Position numbers and translations under genes: made by a program. From CAILZL01 sp963748005 (GTDB lineage: Bacteria > Pseudomonadota > Gammaproteobacteria > Steroidobacterales > Steroidobacteraceae), in the NCBI GenBank assembly GCA_963748005.1, contig CAVVHH010000002.1:620001-684000 (forward strand): a DNA stretch of 64,000 nucleotides, in the 5' to 3' direction. How positions within the stretch are numbered: position 1 is the stretch's first letter; the number at the start of each line of letters is the position of its first letter. The notes beneath the pieces were generated by a model, which worked only from the letters and a program-made list of their open reading frames with translations, had not been told where the DNA came from and did no database searches. This document shows, piece by piece, positions 8,281-16,734 of the stretch.

Positions 8281-8613
8281 TTAGTCCTCGGGATAAGCCG
8301 TCACAAAACGAGGTGCGTTCTCACCGGCGAGTATAATCCAAATGGTCACAACATCCGCAGCCCGACCATTCGGGCCTCGCAGCTGGCCGTGAGCAGCAAA
8401 CTTCTGGCCGAATTCTGTCACGTCGAGCATCTTCACACGACCCTGGAGCACGGCCCGAAGGTCATGCTCCAGACTCTGCCAGGATTCCTGGGTATAACCA
8501 AGGGAAAGGAAAAACGCAGACTTGTACCGTCCAATGGGATGCAGCGGCGATAGAAGATAGTCCCGCAACTTGGCTGGCGAGATGATTGCGACACTCGGAT
8601 CAATCTGGATCAT
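8281..8613 (-). CDS. DUF6883 domain protein
   Basis: The 110-residue product matches the DUF6883 pattern: KLRDYLLSPLHPIGRYKSAFFLSLGYTQESWQSLEHDLRAVL, followed by the FGQKFAAHGQLRGPNGRAADVVTIWII core and the C-terminal PRFVTAYP. In larger toxins this fold appears as a C-terminal domain, and free-standing copies usually travel with a DUF4926 partner, as here. No catalytic mechanism is established. The gene is upstream of and nearly touching its partner. It is likely the effector or toxin-like half of the pair, but that is inference from gene size and neighbourhood only. Confidence 0.8.
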   Translation of the reverse strand: MIQIDPSVAIISPAKLRDYLLSPLHPIGRYKSAFFLSLGYTQESWQSLEHDLRAVLQGRVKMLDVTEFGQKFAAHGQLRGPNGRAADVVTIWIILAGENAPRFVTAYPED

Positions 8614-8666
8614 GGCTCAAAGCCTAGCAAACGTTTCGGGAATGGCCTACCGATACTCTTCCGGCA

Positions 8667-8760
8667 CAGGGCAGGTCCGCCGCGTAACCCGCCATCAATA
8701 CACTTCCTTTGACGGATTCATTCATTCGGCGCAGTGCGCTGCGCTTACTGACGCCCTACC
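8667..8760. repeat. Palindromic repeat, copy 2
   Basis: CAGGGCAGGTCCGCCGCGTAACCCGCC starts this copy in shortened form (at 8667), and it continues with TTTGACGGATTCATTCATTC and CGGCGCAGTGCGCTGCGC to CGCCCTACC. It matches copy 1 at 7855-7957 with a few substitutions and a shortened first hairpin. It lies just upstream of the DUF6883 start. Confidence 0.75.
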
Positions 8761-8860
8761 CAACGTCACTGCGGGTTACGCGTTCAATACCCCCTAACCC
8801 GGTGCCCGGCACCGTGATCCGGCAGATTCGCTAGACCACATACGTTGAGCGTGCTTCAGC

Positions 8861-8972
8861 GTAGGGCGTACCAGTCAATGTTCCAGACATGACTGGTATG
8901 ACCTGCATCCATGCAGGCATGGTTAGCGGTCTTCCGCGTAACCCGCCATCAAAAAAACTTCCTTTGATGGAT
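8861..8972. repeat. Palindromic repeat, copy 3, interrupted and truncated
   Basis: The copy begins GTAGGGCG, is interrupted by two small hairpins (ACCAGTCA...TGACTGGT and CCTGCATCCATGCAGG), then resumes with GTTAGCGG...CCGCGTAACCCGCC and CTTTGATGGATT. It stops matching the other copies exactly where the attC-like sequence at 8975 begins. Confidence 0.65.
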
Positions 8973-8974
8973 TT

Positions 8975-9046
8975 GTTCAACGCTGTCGCTGTGCAGCGAG
9001 CAAACGCGCCTCGCTTTTGCTCGTCGGAACCAGCGGTTTGTTAGGC
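8975..9046 (-). other. Candidate integron attC site
   Basis: Read on the minus strand, GCCTAAC (9046-9040, fits RYYYAAC) lies three bases after the stop codon of the small gene. Then follow CCGCTG, a central palindrome GAGCAAAAGCG/CGCGTTTGCTC, CAGCG and GTTGAAC (8981-8975, fits GTTRRRY). The 72-base size and box order match attC sites. The R' and R'' boxes pair only partly, so this is a candidate. Confidence 0.5.
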
Positions 9047-9049
9047 TTC

Positions 9050-9418
9050 TTACGGCTTGTCAATCGGTTCACCAACGGTGAAATCTTCCATATCCCACTC
9101 TCGAACCTCCCCGGTCTTACGATTCACTCCGAACCAGCCCCGCAGGTTGCTACAGAATCCATCACACTGGCGGAACGATCTTAAGGCGATCACCCACCAT
9201 TCGGAATGATCGTTGTCGTCATCCACGGCAATGTCACAGAACCACGTCTTCTCCAAATCCGCGGGCGGCACCCCATCGTGAGATCCCATTCGGCTCATCA
9301 GTGCCGAACATGCCTGCGGACCTGAGAGCAACGCCAAATCTGAGGAGTTTGCAGAGACGGGGCCAAGCGTCGCACCCAGGGCTAATAGAGCCGACGCGTG
9401 TATTGCACGAAAACGCAT
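9050..9418 (-). CDS. Small secreted hypothetical protein, possible gene-cassette ORF
   Basis: The 122-residue product begins with a clear Sec signal peptide (MRFRAIHASALLALGATLGPVSA), and the mature part has four cysteines (QACSALM, WFCDIAV, RQCDGFCSN) that could form disulfides in the periplasm. I do not recognise the family. The gene is framed like an integron cassette: GTTAGGC, a fit to the GTTRRRY core, lies five bases before the start codon (9430-9424), and an attC-like structure begins three bases after the stop. A 17-bp palindrome lies 18 bases upstream of the start. Orientation and size are typical of cassette genes. No integrase is visible in this window. Confidence 0.6.
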   Translation of the reverse strand: MRFRAIHASALLALGATLGPVSANSSDLALLSGPQACSALMSRMGSHDGVPPADLEKTWFCDIAVDDDNDHSEWWVIALRSFRQCDGFCSNLRGWFGVNRKTGEVREWDMEDFTVGEPIDKP

Positions 9419-9435
9419 CTCTCGCCTAACTTGAT

Positions 9436-9452
9436 TTAATCAGTCTGATTAA
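9436..9452. promoter_or_regulatory. 17-bp palindrome upstream of the cassette-like gene
   Basis: TTAATCAGTCTGATTAA is a perfect inverted repeat (8-bp arms, one central base). It lies 18 bases upstream of the start at 9418, a position suited to an operator over the promoter of that gene. The binding protein is unknown. Confidence 0.4.
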
Positions 9453-9686
9453 CATGGGACTGATGGATAACACCTGCCCGCAATTTCCGCAAGCCTTTGC
9501 AGCGTCTGGCTTTTTTCCAAACAAGCCGTCCGGTTAACACGTTTAACAGGTTCGCTCAGAACAGTCCCTTGGCGAGTCCACCGACCGTCAAAAGCATGGC
9601 CTCCATTCATACAACCCTGTAACTTTGTCGCCCACACAAACGAATTCGATGTATCCGCGGTCTGACCCGCCATCACAGGGGATCAC

Positions 9687-10256
9687 ATGAAAACTTCACT
9701 GGCTGCATTGCTGTTCGCCACGCTGTCTCTGGTAGCCACCCTCGGTCACGCACAGACCGCGAACTGGACCCCGCCTGGACCCGCAGTGGGCAGCACGTTT
9801 CCCGACCCGCTGAGCCTGCAGGACCAGACCGGCAAACAACAGACGCTGAAAGCCCTGCTCGGCAAGAATGGCGCGGCCGTGTTCTTTGTGCGTTCGGCCG
9901 ACTGGTGTCCGTATTGCAAGAAGCAGCTGGTAGACGTCAATGGCCGGCTGGCCGAGTTCAAGGCGCTGGGACTCAATGTAATTTCGGTCAGCCATGACAC
10001 CGTGCCGCTGATCGCCGCGTTTCACGATGCACAGAAGATTGGCTACACCATGCTGGCCGATGCCGATGGCGTCATTGTCGAAAAGCTCGGCATCCGCGAC
10101 CTGCAATATGCGGATGGCAGCCGCGCATTCGGCGTGGCGCGGCCGATGATTTTTATCGTTGACCCGCAGCTGCGCATCACGCACAAGTACGCGGAACAGA
10201 GTTATCGCGATCGCCCCGATCTGAACAAGGTGCTGGCGCAACTTAAAGCTCGATAA
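9687..10256 (+). CDS. Secreted thioredoxin-fold/AhpC-TSA-like redoxin
   Basis: The 189-residue protein has a Sec signal peptide (MKTSLAALLFATLSLVATLGHA) and one AhpC/TSA-type redoxin domain. The active-site region FFVRSADWCPYCKKQLVDV carries a CPYC dithiol; the first Cys matches the peroxidatic position of the peroxiredoxin-like family and the second resembles glutaredoxin motifs. A cis-proline segment (ARPMIFIVDPQLRI) follows. It probably acts in the periplasm as a thiol peroxidase or disulfide reductase. A start at 9687 follows GGGGATCAC. It stands alone, with 180 bases before the next gene. Confidence 0.85.
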   Translation: MKTSLAALLFATLSLVATLGHAQTANWTPPGPAVGSTFPDPLSLQDQTGKQQTLKALLGKNGAAVFFVRSADWCPYCKKQLVDVNGRLAEFKALGLNVISVSHDTVPLIAAFHDAQKIGYTMLADADGVIVEKLGIRDLQYADGSRAFGVARPMIFIVDPQLRITHKYAEQSYRDRPDLNKVLAQLKAR

Positions 10257-10435
10257 CCTGCCCGCTGGCAGTCGTACCCGGGACAATCTGGCGGCGCGGG
10301 ATTCGCGCTGCCTCTATCCATACCGGTAGTGGGCCTGGATGAAGCAACCGCGCTGCCCAAATTACTACTCGCCCCGGACACTCAGGCCGGGCAGAATCGG
10401 GCGACCATCGGTCATCCATCGCATTACTGCACGCC

Positions 10436-13330
10436 ATGCTTCAAACAACCCCAGCTGCCGCCGTTCGATCGCTACTGGCCTGGGTCGTCCGCAGCTGGAA
10501 ACTGCTCAGCATCCTGGGTGCGCTGCTCTGCGTGTACGCCCTGCTGGGCTTTTTCCTGGCGCCCTACCTGATCAACAAGTACGCCACCGAATATGTGCGC
10601 GACGAATTGCACCGCCAGCTCACGCTCGGCCGGGTGCAGTTCAATCCCTTTACGATGACGCTGCAGATCAACGAGGCGCGTCTGTCCGAAGGCAACGGCG
10701 ACGCGATCGGCGGCATTGACTACCTGCTGGTCAATGTCCAGCTCAGTTCCCTGTTCACCGGCAGCTACACCTTCAGGAAAATCCAGCTCGATTCACCCAA
10801 TATACAGGTCATTGTCAATCAGCAGGGCAAACTGAATCTTGACTTCAGCGACCCGGATGCACCGCCCCCACCGGACAGCAATGCACAGTTACCCGCGATA
10901 CGCATCGGCGAGTTGCAGATGAACAATGGCCGGGTCCACGTCGAGGATCACACCCGGCCCCGGCCGTTCAGCACTGACTTCACGCCCATCCAGTTCACGC
11001 TGAACAACTTCCGCACCGAACCCAACTACGGCAACGCATTCCATTTTGCCGGCAGCTCTGCGGCGGACGAAAAGTTTGACTGGCAGGGCGATTTCACCAT
11101 CCAGCCACTGGGTTCCACCGGCCAATTGCAAATTGCCGGGCTGCAAGCCGGAACCTTGCAGAACTATCTGCAGGACGCACTGCCGTTCCGGCTGCTGGCT
11201 GGTGCGGTTTCCATGCAGGGTGGCTACCAGCTGGCAGTCAGCGAAAACATGGAGCTGAAACTCGATCTGTCCAGCATCGATGTCAATGGCGCACAGGTCG
11301 CACCGCTGCAAGGCGATGCTACTCCGTGGGTATCGCTATCGACCCTGCAACTGACCGGCACGCAGGTGTCGTTGCGACAACGCAGTGTGGATATTCAGAA
11401 GCTGCACATCGATGGCGTCGAACTCAATGCCTGGCTTGATCAGGACTACAACCTCAATCTGCTGGAATTGCTCGGCCCGGATGAGCCCAGTGCTGCTCCC
11501 TGGATCAGTACCGTCAGGAACATTGAACTGGTCAATAGCCGCGTGCAGTTCGAGGACCGCAGCATAACGCCTGCCGCCCAGTTCACGCTGTTCCCGGTGC
11601 AATTGCAGGTGTCGAATTTCAGTACCGCACCCGGCACCACCATCAACTTGAACACGCAGCTGCGTGTTAACGAGCGCGCCGAGTTCAGTGCCAACGGCAC
11701 GATTGATCTCGACACCTTGAGTTCACAACTGAAAGTGAAGCTCGGCAATTTCGCGCTCAAGGATGCGCATAACTACGCGGCTGCGAGCACTGACATGCTG
11801 GTTAGCGATGGCCAGCTCAATGCCGAGGGCGATGTGTACTACAAGGGCACTGCCACCAGCAAGAATCCGCAGCTGCGCTTCGCCGGCAATGTTGAAGTCG
11901 CCAATGTGAGCACGCAGGACAAGCTGGAGAACAAGGACTTCATCAAGTGGCAATCACTGCAGCTCAAGAACCTGACTTTCAGCAGGGCGCCCGATGTGTT
12001 GGAGATAGAGCAGGTCACGGCGCGCAAACCCTATGGTCGCGTCATCATCGCCAGCGATGGCAGCACCAACATTCAGCATGTGCTGCGCATCCAGCCTGAA
12101 CCTGAAACGCCGCCACCAGCAGATACCAACAAGCCGAAGCCCAAGGCACCTGCCGCGCCAACCATGCGTACCCGCATCGCCCGGGTTGTCATTGCCGATG
12201 GCTCGGCCAATTTCACCGACAACTCGGTGCAGCCCACGTTCTCCACCGGCATGCAGGGGCTGAACGGCACAATCACGGGGTTGTCATCCGCCAACAACAC
12301 CCGCGCCAAGGTCAAACTGGATGGCAACGTCGACAACTACGCTCCTGTATCCATCAGCGGCGAAGCCAACTTCCTCGCCGCGGACACCTACAGTGATATC
12401 GCTATGAACTTCAGGAACATGGAACTGACCACGTTCAATCCGTATTCCGGCAAGTTCGCCGGATACAGCATCGCCAAGGGCAAGCTGACCACCGAAATCC
12501 ACTACCAGATCCGTGATCGTCAGCTGGACGCGCAACACCACATCGTTGTCGATCAGCTGGAGTTCGGCGCTGCCACCGACAGCAAGGATGCGGTACCGCT
12601 ACCCATCAAGCTGGCGGTTGCCCTGCTCAAGGACCGCAATGGCGTGATTGATCTGAATCTGCCGGTCAGTGGCAGCATTGACGATCCGAAGTTCCGGGTC
12701 GGCCCGATCATCTGGAAAGCATTTGTCGGCCTGCTGACCAAGATTGTTACCGCACCTTTTGCAGCATTGGGCGCTCTGTTCGGCGGCGGCGATGAGCTGT
12801 CCTATGTGGATTTCGCGCCCGGCTCCGCAGACCTGAGCAGCACTGAAACCGACAAACTCAACAACCTGGCCAAGGGTATGGTGGAACGGCCGCAACTGAA
12901 GTTGAACGTGCCGCTGACGGTGATCAACGATGCCGATGCCAATGCCATGAATGAAGCGGCCTTCAATCAGGCGTTGAACGGTGTGCTAACCAATGCGGCA
13001 ACCGCCAGCGATGCCCAAAGACTGGCCGCTCTCACCACGTTATATCAGCGTCGCATGAACGCCCAGCCGACCTTCCCGGCCACGACGGCACCGGCAACCA
13101 GCCCTGAAACCATCGCCAGTCGCATGGCATATCTCGAAGGTCAGCTCAAGCCGCTATTCGCCATCAGTGCCGCCGATCGTGATGCGCTCATGCGTGCACG
13201 TGCAGACGCCGTGCAGGCAACGTTGCTGGCCAACATGGAGCTCTCCGCAGAACGTGTGTTCCTGACCGCGCGCAGCAATGAAGCCACCTCTCCTGAAGGT
13301 GTGGTGCGCATGGAATTGAAACTCGAATAG
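10436..13330 (+). CDS. DUF748 (AsmA-like) envelope protein
   Basis: This is a 964-residue protein of the DUF748 family. It has one N-terminal membrane anchor (LLSILGALLCVYALLGFFLAPYLINKY), the usual 'YVRDELHRQLTLGRVQFNPFTMTLQINEARLSEGNG' start of the extracytoplasmic part, and long beta-rich repeats. The C-terminal section contains PLPIKLAVALLKDRNGVIDLNLPVSGSIDDPKFRVGPIIWKAFVGLLTKIVTAPF, the hallmark of the family, and then an OmpA-like remnant (YVDFAPGSADLSSTETDKLNNLAK). The AsmA superfamily, to which this is related, is thought to bridge the periplasm for lipid transport or envelope assembly. A Pro/Lys-rich linker lies near residues 553-575. Confidence 0.88.
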   Translation: MLQTTPAAAVRSLLAWVVRSWKLLSILGALLCVYALLGFFLAPYLINKYATEYVRDELHRQLTLGRVQFNPFTMTLQINEARLSEGNGDAIGGIDYLLVNVQLSSLFTGSYTFRKIQLDSPNIQVIVNQQGKLNLDFSDPDAPPPPDSNAQLPAIRIGELQMNNGRVHVEDHTRPRPFSTDFTPIQFTLNNFRTEPNYGNAFHFAGSSAADEKFDWQGDFTIQPLGSTGQLQIAGLQAGTLQNYLQDALPFRLLAGAVSMQGGYQLAVSENMELKLDLSSIDVNGAQVAPLQGDATPWVSLSTLQLTGTQVSLRQRSVDIQKLHIDGVELNAWLDQDYNLNLLELLGPDEPSAAPWISTVRNIELVNSRVQFEDRSITPAAQFTLFPVQLQVSNFSTAPGTTINLNTQLRVNERAEFSANGTIDLDTLSSQLKVKLGNFALKDAHNYAAASTDMLVSDGQLNAEGDVYYKGTATSKNPQLRFAGNVEVANVSTQDKLENKDFIKWQSLQLKNLTFSRAPDVLEIEQVTARKPYGRVIIASDGSTNIQHVLRIQPEPETPPPADTNKPKPKAPAAPTMRTRIARVVIADGSANFTDNSVQPTFSTGMQGLNGTITGLSSANNTRAKVKLDGNVDNYAPVSISGEANFLAADTYSDIAMNFRNMELTTFNPYSGKFAGYSIAKGKLTTEIHYQIRDRQLDAQHHIVVDQLEFGAATDSKDAVPLPIKLAVALLKDRNGVIDLNLPVSGSIDDPKFRVGPIIWKAFVGLLTKIVTAPFAALGALFGGGDELSYVDFAPGSADLSSTETDKLNNLAKGMVERPQLKLNVPLTVINDADANAMNEAAFNQALNGVLTNAATASDAQRLAALTTLYQRRMNAQPTFPATTAPATSPETIASRMAYLEGQLKPLFAISAADRDALMRARADAVQATLLANMELSAERVFLTARSNEATSPEGVVRMELKLE

Positions 13331-13457
13331 CCTGCCGTTCGCCGGGCAGGTGGCATGCGCGCAACGACCATTACAACGTATTAATGATTACACCCGCTGC
13401 GCAATGCTCGTCGGTGGAGTAAGGTTGCCGCCTGTCCAGTCGTCCGGGGAGACCAAT

Positions 13458-14201
13458 ATGAGCGACTCACACTACTCACGACGCGAACTGATCGGCGGTC
13501 TCACTGTCGCCAGCCTCGCCACCAATCTGGCTGCCGCGCAGATTGCCGCAGCTGCTGAAACCGCTGCCGCAGCTGCGCCACCTGCATTCCGCGGTCAGCA
13601 TCCCATCCAGCCGTTGCCATTCAATCCCGCCAAACTCAATGGATTGTCGGAAAAGCTGATGGTTTCGCACCACGACAACAACTACGCCGGCGCAGTCAGA
13701 AATCTGAATCGCCTTGAGCAGGAGCTTGCCGCAGTCAACAAGGACACACCGGCATTCGTGGTGGGTGGTTTGCGCCAGAATGAGTTGATGTTTCGCAATT
13801 CAATGACCCTGCACGAAGCGTACTTCGGCAATCTGGGCGGCGACGGCAAGGCCTCGGGTGGCATTGCTTCCGCGTTGAGCAGCACCTACGGCAGCTTTGA
13901 CAACTGGGAGCTGCACTTCCGTGCCACTGGCAACAGCCTCGGCGGCGGCAGTGGGTGGACAGTACTTGCGTATGACCTGACTACTGGCGAACTGTGTACG
14001 CATATTGCCAATCATCACACTCAGGCGTTAAGCGTGGGACTGCCGCTGCTGGTGCTGGATATGTACGAACATTCCTATCAAATGGATTTCGGCGCTGCAG
14101 CCGGCAGGTACATCGATGCCTTCTTCAGCAACATAAACTGGGAAGTCGTCAATAAACGCCATGAACAGGCTGTGAAATTAGCGGGTCTGCTGCGTGGTTG
14201 A
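13458..14201 (+). CDS. Tat-exported Fe/Mn superoxide dismutase-like protein
   Basis: The 247-residue product has a twin-arginine leader (YSRRELIGGLTVASLATNLAAAQIAAAAE) and one Fe/Mn-SOD domain. Metal ligands are recognisable: VSHHDNNY, MTLHEAYFGNL, and DMYEHSYQMDF with its Asp and His. Usual outer-sphere residues differ: the position of Gln69 before the second His is Ser, the Gln before GSGW is Gly, and the Trp of D-x-W-E-H is Tyr. It thus belongs to a divergent exported branch that may dismutate superoxide outside the cytoplasm, or may have another metal-dependent role. The start follows GGGGAGACC; a longer upstream frame lacks family resemblance. Confidence 0.85.
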   Translation: MSDSHYSRRELIGGLTVASLATNLAAAQIAAAAETAAAAAPPAFRGQHPIQPLPFNPAKLNGLSEKLMVSHHDNNYAGAVRNLNRLEQELAAVNKDTPAFVVGGLRQNELMFRNSMTLHEAYFGNLGGDGKASGGIASALSSTYGSFDNWELHFRATGNSLGGGSGWTVLAYDLTTGELCTHIANHHTQALSVGLPLLVLDMYEHSYQMDFGAAAGRYIDAFFSNINWEVVNKRHEQAVKLAGLLRG

Positions 14202-14238
14202 CAGGGGTTGATTGAAGCGCAGGTTGCGATCACGATTT

Positions 14239-14637
14239 TTACCTGCCCTGTGCTGCAGCTTTTTCCAGATTCTGCCTTACCCGGAACTTGACAATCTTGC
14301 TGATCAGGCCAACCGGCAACGGCTTGTCCAGCGGAAACTGCACCGAGCCCTTGGCAAAAACATAAGCGGACAACTCCTGCTGAAACGTCTTGATGCCCGA
14401 AGCACCGGGATAAAACCCGATATGGTTCTTGAAGGCAGCAAAATGCACCAGGTTGCCATGCAGTGCAAAAGTGGGGATCTGATAACTGATTTTCTCAACT
14501 GCAGCGGGTGCGGCCTTCCGTATTGTATTGCGCATCCTGCGCAACAGCACCTGCACAGGTTCGGGAAAACCGGCGATATAGGCATCAATTTCAATTGCTG
14601 ATGACCGGCCGGCTCTTACACGGGTTCGTCGTTCCAT
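14239..14637 (-). CDS. DUF1801 (YdhG-like) protein
   Basis: The 132-residue protein fits the DUF1801 family: EIDAYIAGFPEPVQVLLRRMRNTIRKAAPAAVEKISYQIPTFALHGNLVHFAAFKNHIGFYPG, ending KGSVQFPLDKPLPVGLISKIVKFRVRQN. These small cytoplasmic proteins share a fold with frataxin-like and YjbR proteins; their function is not settled, though iron-related roles have been proposed for relatives. It lies between the SOD gene, which it converges with, and a phosphorelay operon reading the same way. No regulatory element was seen. Confidence 0.85.
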   Translation of the reverse strand: MERRTRVRAGRSSAIEIDAYIAGFPEPVQVLLRRMRNTIRKAAPAAVEKISYQIPTFALHGNLVHFAAFKNHIGFYPGASGIKTFQQELSAYVFAKGSVQFPLDKPLPVGLISKIVKFRVRQNLEKAAAQGR

Positions 14638-14664
14638 ATCTGCTCGCCACGATAAAGTGTGAAC

Positions 14665-16734
14665 TCAGGAGTGTGCATCGCCGATCGCCAGCTGATGAAT
14701 CACGGTGCTGAGTTCCTCAATGGTGTTGGGCTTGTATAGCACCTTACGGATGCCAACCTGCGTGGCCTGCTGCCGCAGCTGCTCGCTGACATGACCGGAG
14801 CACAGTGCCACCGGCATATCGGGTCGCACCTTGAGCATATCGGCGGCAATGCGCAAGCCAGATACGCCGGACATGTTGAGATCAGTGATGACCAGATCAA
14901 ATTGGTGGGGATTGTCGCGAAACGCCTGCATGGCTTCCGCAGGCCGTGTGAATCCGGTGACGCGATAACCCATTCGTTCCAGCATGCGTCGCGCCAGAAA
15001 CACCAGCGGTTCCTCGTCATCGAGATACAGGATGTGCTGACCCGCTCCCTGCAGCGGCGCCTGCGTCGATGCCGGCATGCTCGCGACTGACGCCGCAGCT
15101 GGAAAATACACTCTGAAGGTGGTGCCGCGACCCGGCTGACTGTCTACCGCAATCGCACCGTCATGTCCGCGCACAATACCGTGCACCACGGACAGGCCGA
15201 GGCCAGTGCCCTTGTCCGGCTCCTTGGTGGTGAAGAACGGGTCGAAAATGCGTGCAAGCGTAACTGCATCCATGCCCTTGCCGGAGTCGATCACGCTGAG
15301 GCACGCCACCCGTCCCGGCCGCATGCCGTCAAGACGACCGGCGGTTGTGCCGTCCAGATGCACCGATTCAAGCCTGACTTCTATTCGTCCCGGCTGATCA
15401 TCCAGTGCGTGCCAGGCGTTGGTACACAGATTGACGATCACCTGATTCAACTGCGTAGGATCAGCCAGCACAGTGGGCGTGGCAGCATCGATGGTGATGA
15501 CGAGCTCGACCGTGGCAGGAATGACCGCCCGCAACAGGCTGACCGCTTCCTGCACAGTCGGCCCCAGCTCGATTACCTGACGCTCCTGTCGCTGCTGCTG
15601 ACTGAACGCCAGGATCTGCTGCACCAGACTCTTGCCGCGTACACTGGCCTTCCTGATCTCGTCCAGGCTCGACCGCGCCGGGTGCTCCGATGCCGTGTCC
15701 TGCAAGGCCAGCTGCACATTGCCAAGAATGGCCGCGAGGATATTGTTGAAGTCATGCGCCACGCCGGCAGCAAGCTGACCGATGGCCTGCATTTTCTGCG
15801 ACTGATGAAACTGCTCTTCAAGCTGTCGTCGCTCAGTGATGTCGGAGGCTGTGCCAACAATACGCCGCACCTGCCCTGCGGCTCCATACACAGGAAAGGC
15901 ACGATCCTGTATCCAGCGCAACGAACCGTCGGGTCGCAGCACCCGATATGTTTCATTGTAGTCGCCGCGCATCATCTTGGTAGCTGCAGCGTGCAGGATA
16001 CGCTCACGATCATCGGGATGAATTGCCTCCAGCCAGGTACCGGATGATTCATACAGACTGGCGCAACTGCGTCCCCAGATTTTTTCGTAGGCAGGACTGA
16101 CGTACAGCACCTGCTTCTTGACAGGATCATTCATCCAGAATACTTCCTGAACTGTTTCAGCGAGCTCGCGAAAACGTTCTTCGCTTTCACGCAGTTTCTC
16201 TTCAGCGCGTTTGCGCTCGGTGATGTCCTGCTGCAAGACCCGGTTGGCTTCTTCCAGCTGCAAGGTCTTCTCTTCCAGCTTGCGAATGAGGGCTTCGCTG
16301 TAACTCTTCAGCAGCCCCTGTTCATCAGGTTCCGACGGCAACGGCATCACCGGCGTCGCTGCCTTGGTACTGGCTTGCACCTGGCGCAGTCTTGCAATCA
16401 GGACATCCGGCTCGGCCGGCTTGAGAATGAAGGCATCGGCGCCCAGATCCAGCGCCAGGCGTTCATCGCGCGGCTCGGTGTAGGTTGCCGTATACACCAC
16501 GAAGGGAATGCGCCTCAGTCGCTCATCGGCCTTGCAATGCCGCAGGAAGGTGTAGCCATCCATCACCGGCATCAGCAGATCGGACACGATCATGTCGGGT
16601 GGAGATTGCCGCGCCTTGACCAGCGCCTCGGCACCATGGTGCGCCTCTTCAATGGTGTAGCCATGACCCTGCAACAGCGCACGCAGCAGATACAGGTGCT
16701 CCGCCTTGTCATCGACGATCAGCACACAGTTCAT
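14665..16734 (-). CDS. Hybrid histidine kinase, REC-PAS-HisKA-HATPase-REC
   Basis: The 689-residue cytoplasmic protein starts with a receiver domain (phospho-acceptor Asp52 in MIVSDLLMPVMDGY) and a coiled coil. It continues with a PAS domain (about 183-305), a HisKA segment with His327 in LAAGVAHDFNNIL, an ATPase domain (NLCTNAWHAL, DSGKGMD, GTGLGLSVVHGIV), and a second receiver (Asp618 in DLVITDLNMSG). There is no membrane segment, so the signal is internal or arrives by phosphotransfer to the first receiver. It is the last gene of a three-gene phosphorelay; its start overlaps the stop of the receiver gene as ATGA. The output gene is not in the window. Confidence 0.93.
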   Translation of the reverse strand: MNCVLIVDDKAEHLYLLRALLQGHGYTIEEAHHGAEALVKARQSPPDMIVSDLLMPVMDGYTFLRHCKADERLRRIPFVVYTATYTEPRDERLALDLGADAFILKPAEPDVLIARLRQVQASTKAATPVMPLPSEPDEQGLLKSYSEALIRKLEEKTLQLEEANRVLQQDITERKRAEEKLRESEERFRELAETVQEVFWMNDPVKKQVLYVSPAYEKIWGRSCASLYESSGTWLEAIHPDDRERILHAAATKMMRGDYNETYRVLRPDGSLRWIQDRAFPVYGAAGQVRRIVGTASDITERRQLEEQFHQSQKMQAIGQLAAGVAHDFNNILAAILGNVQLALQDTASEHPARSSLDEIRKASVRGKSLVQQILAFSQQQRQERQVIELGPTVQEAVSLLRAVIPATVELVITIDAATPTVLADPTQLNQVIVNLCTNAWHALDDQPGRIEVRLESVHLDGTTAGRLDGMRPGRVACLSVIDSGKGMDAVTLARIFDPFFTTKEPDKGTGLGLSVVHGIVRGHDGAIAVDSQPGRGTTFRVYFPAAASVASMPASTQAPLQGAGQHILYLDDEEPLVFLARRMLERMGYRVTGFTRPAEAMQAFRDNPHQFDLVITDLNMSGVSGLRIAADMLKVRPDMPVALCSGHVSEQLRQQATQVGIRKVLYKPNTIEELSTVIHQLAIGDAHS

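Noticed and set aside
9449..9676. Minus-strand frame upstream of the cassette-like gene
   Set aside because: No signal peptide, domain or family resemblance; it spans a region expected to hold promoters.
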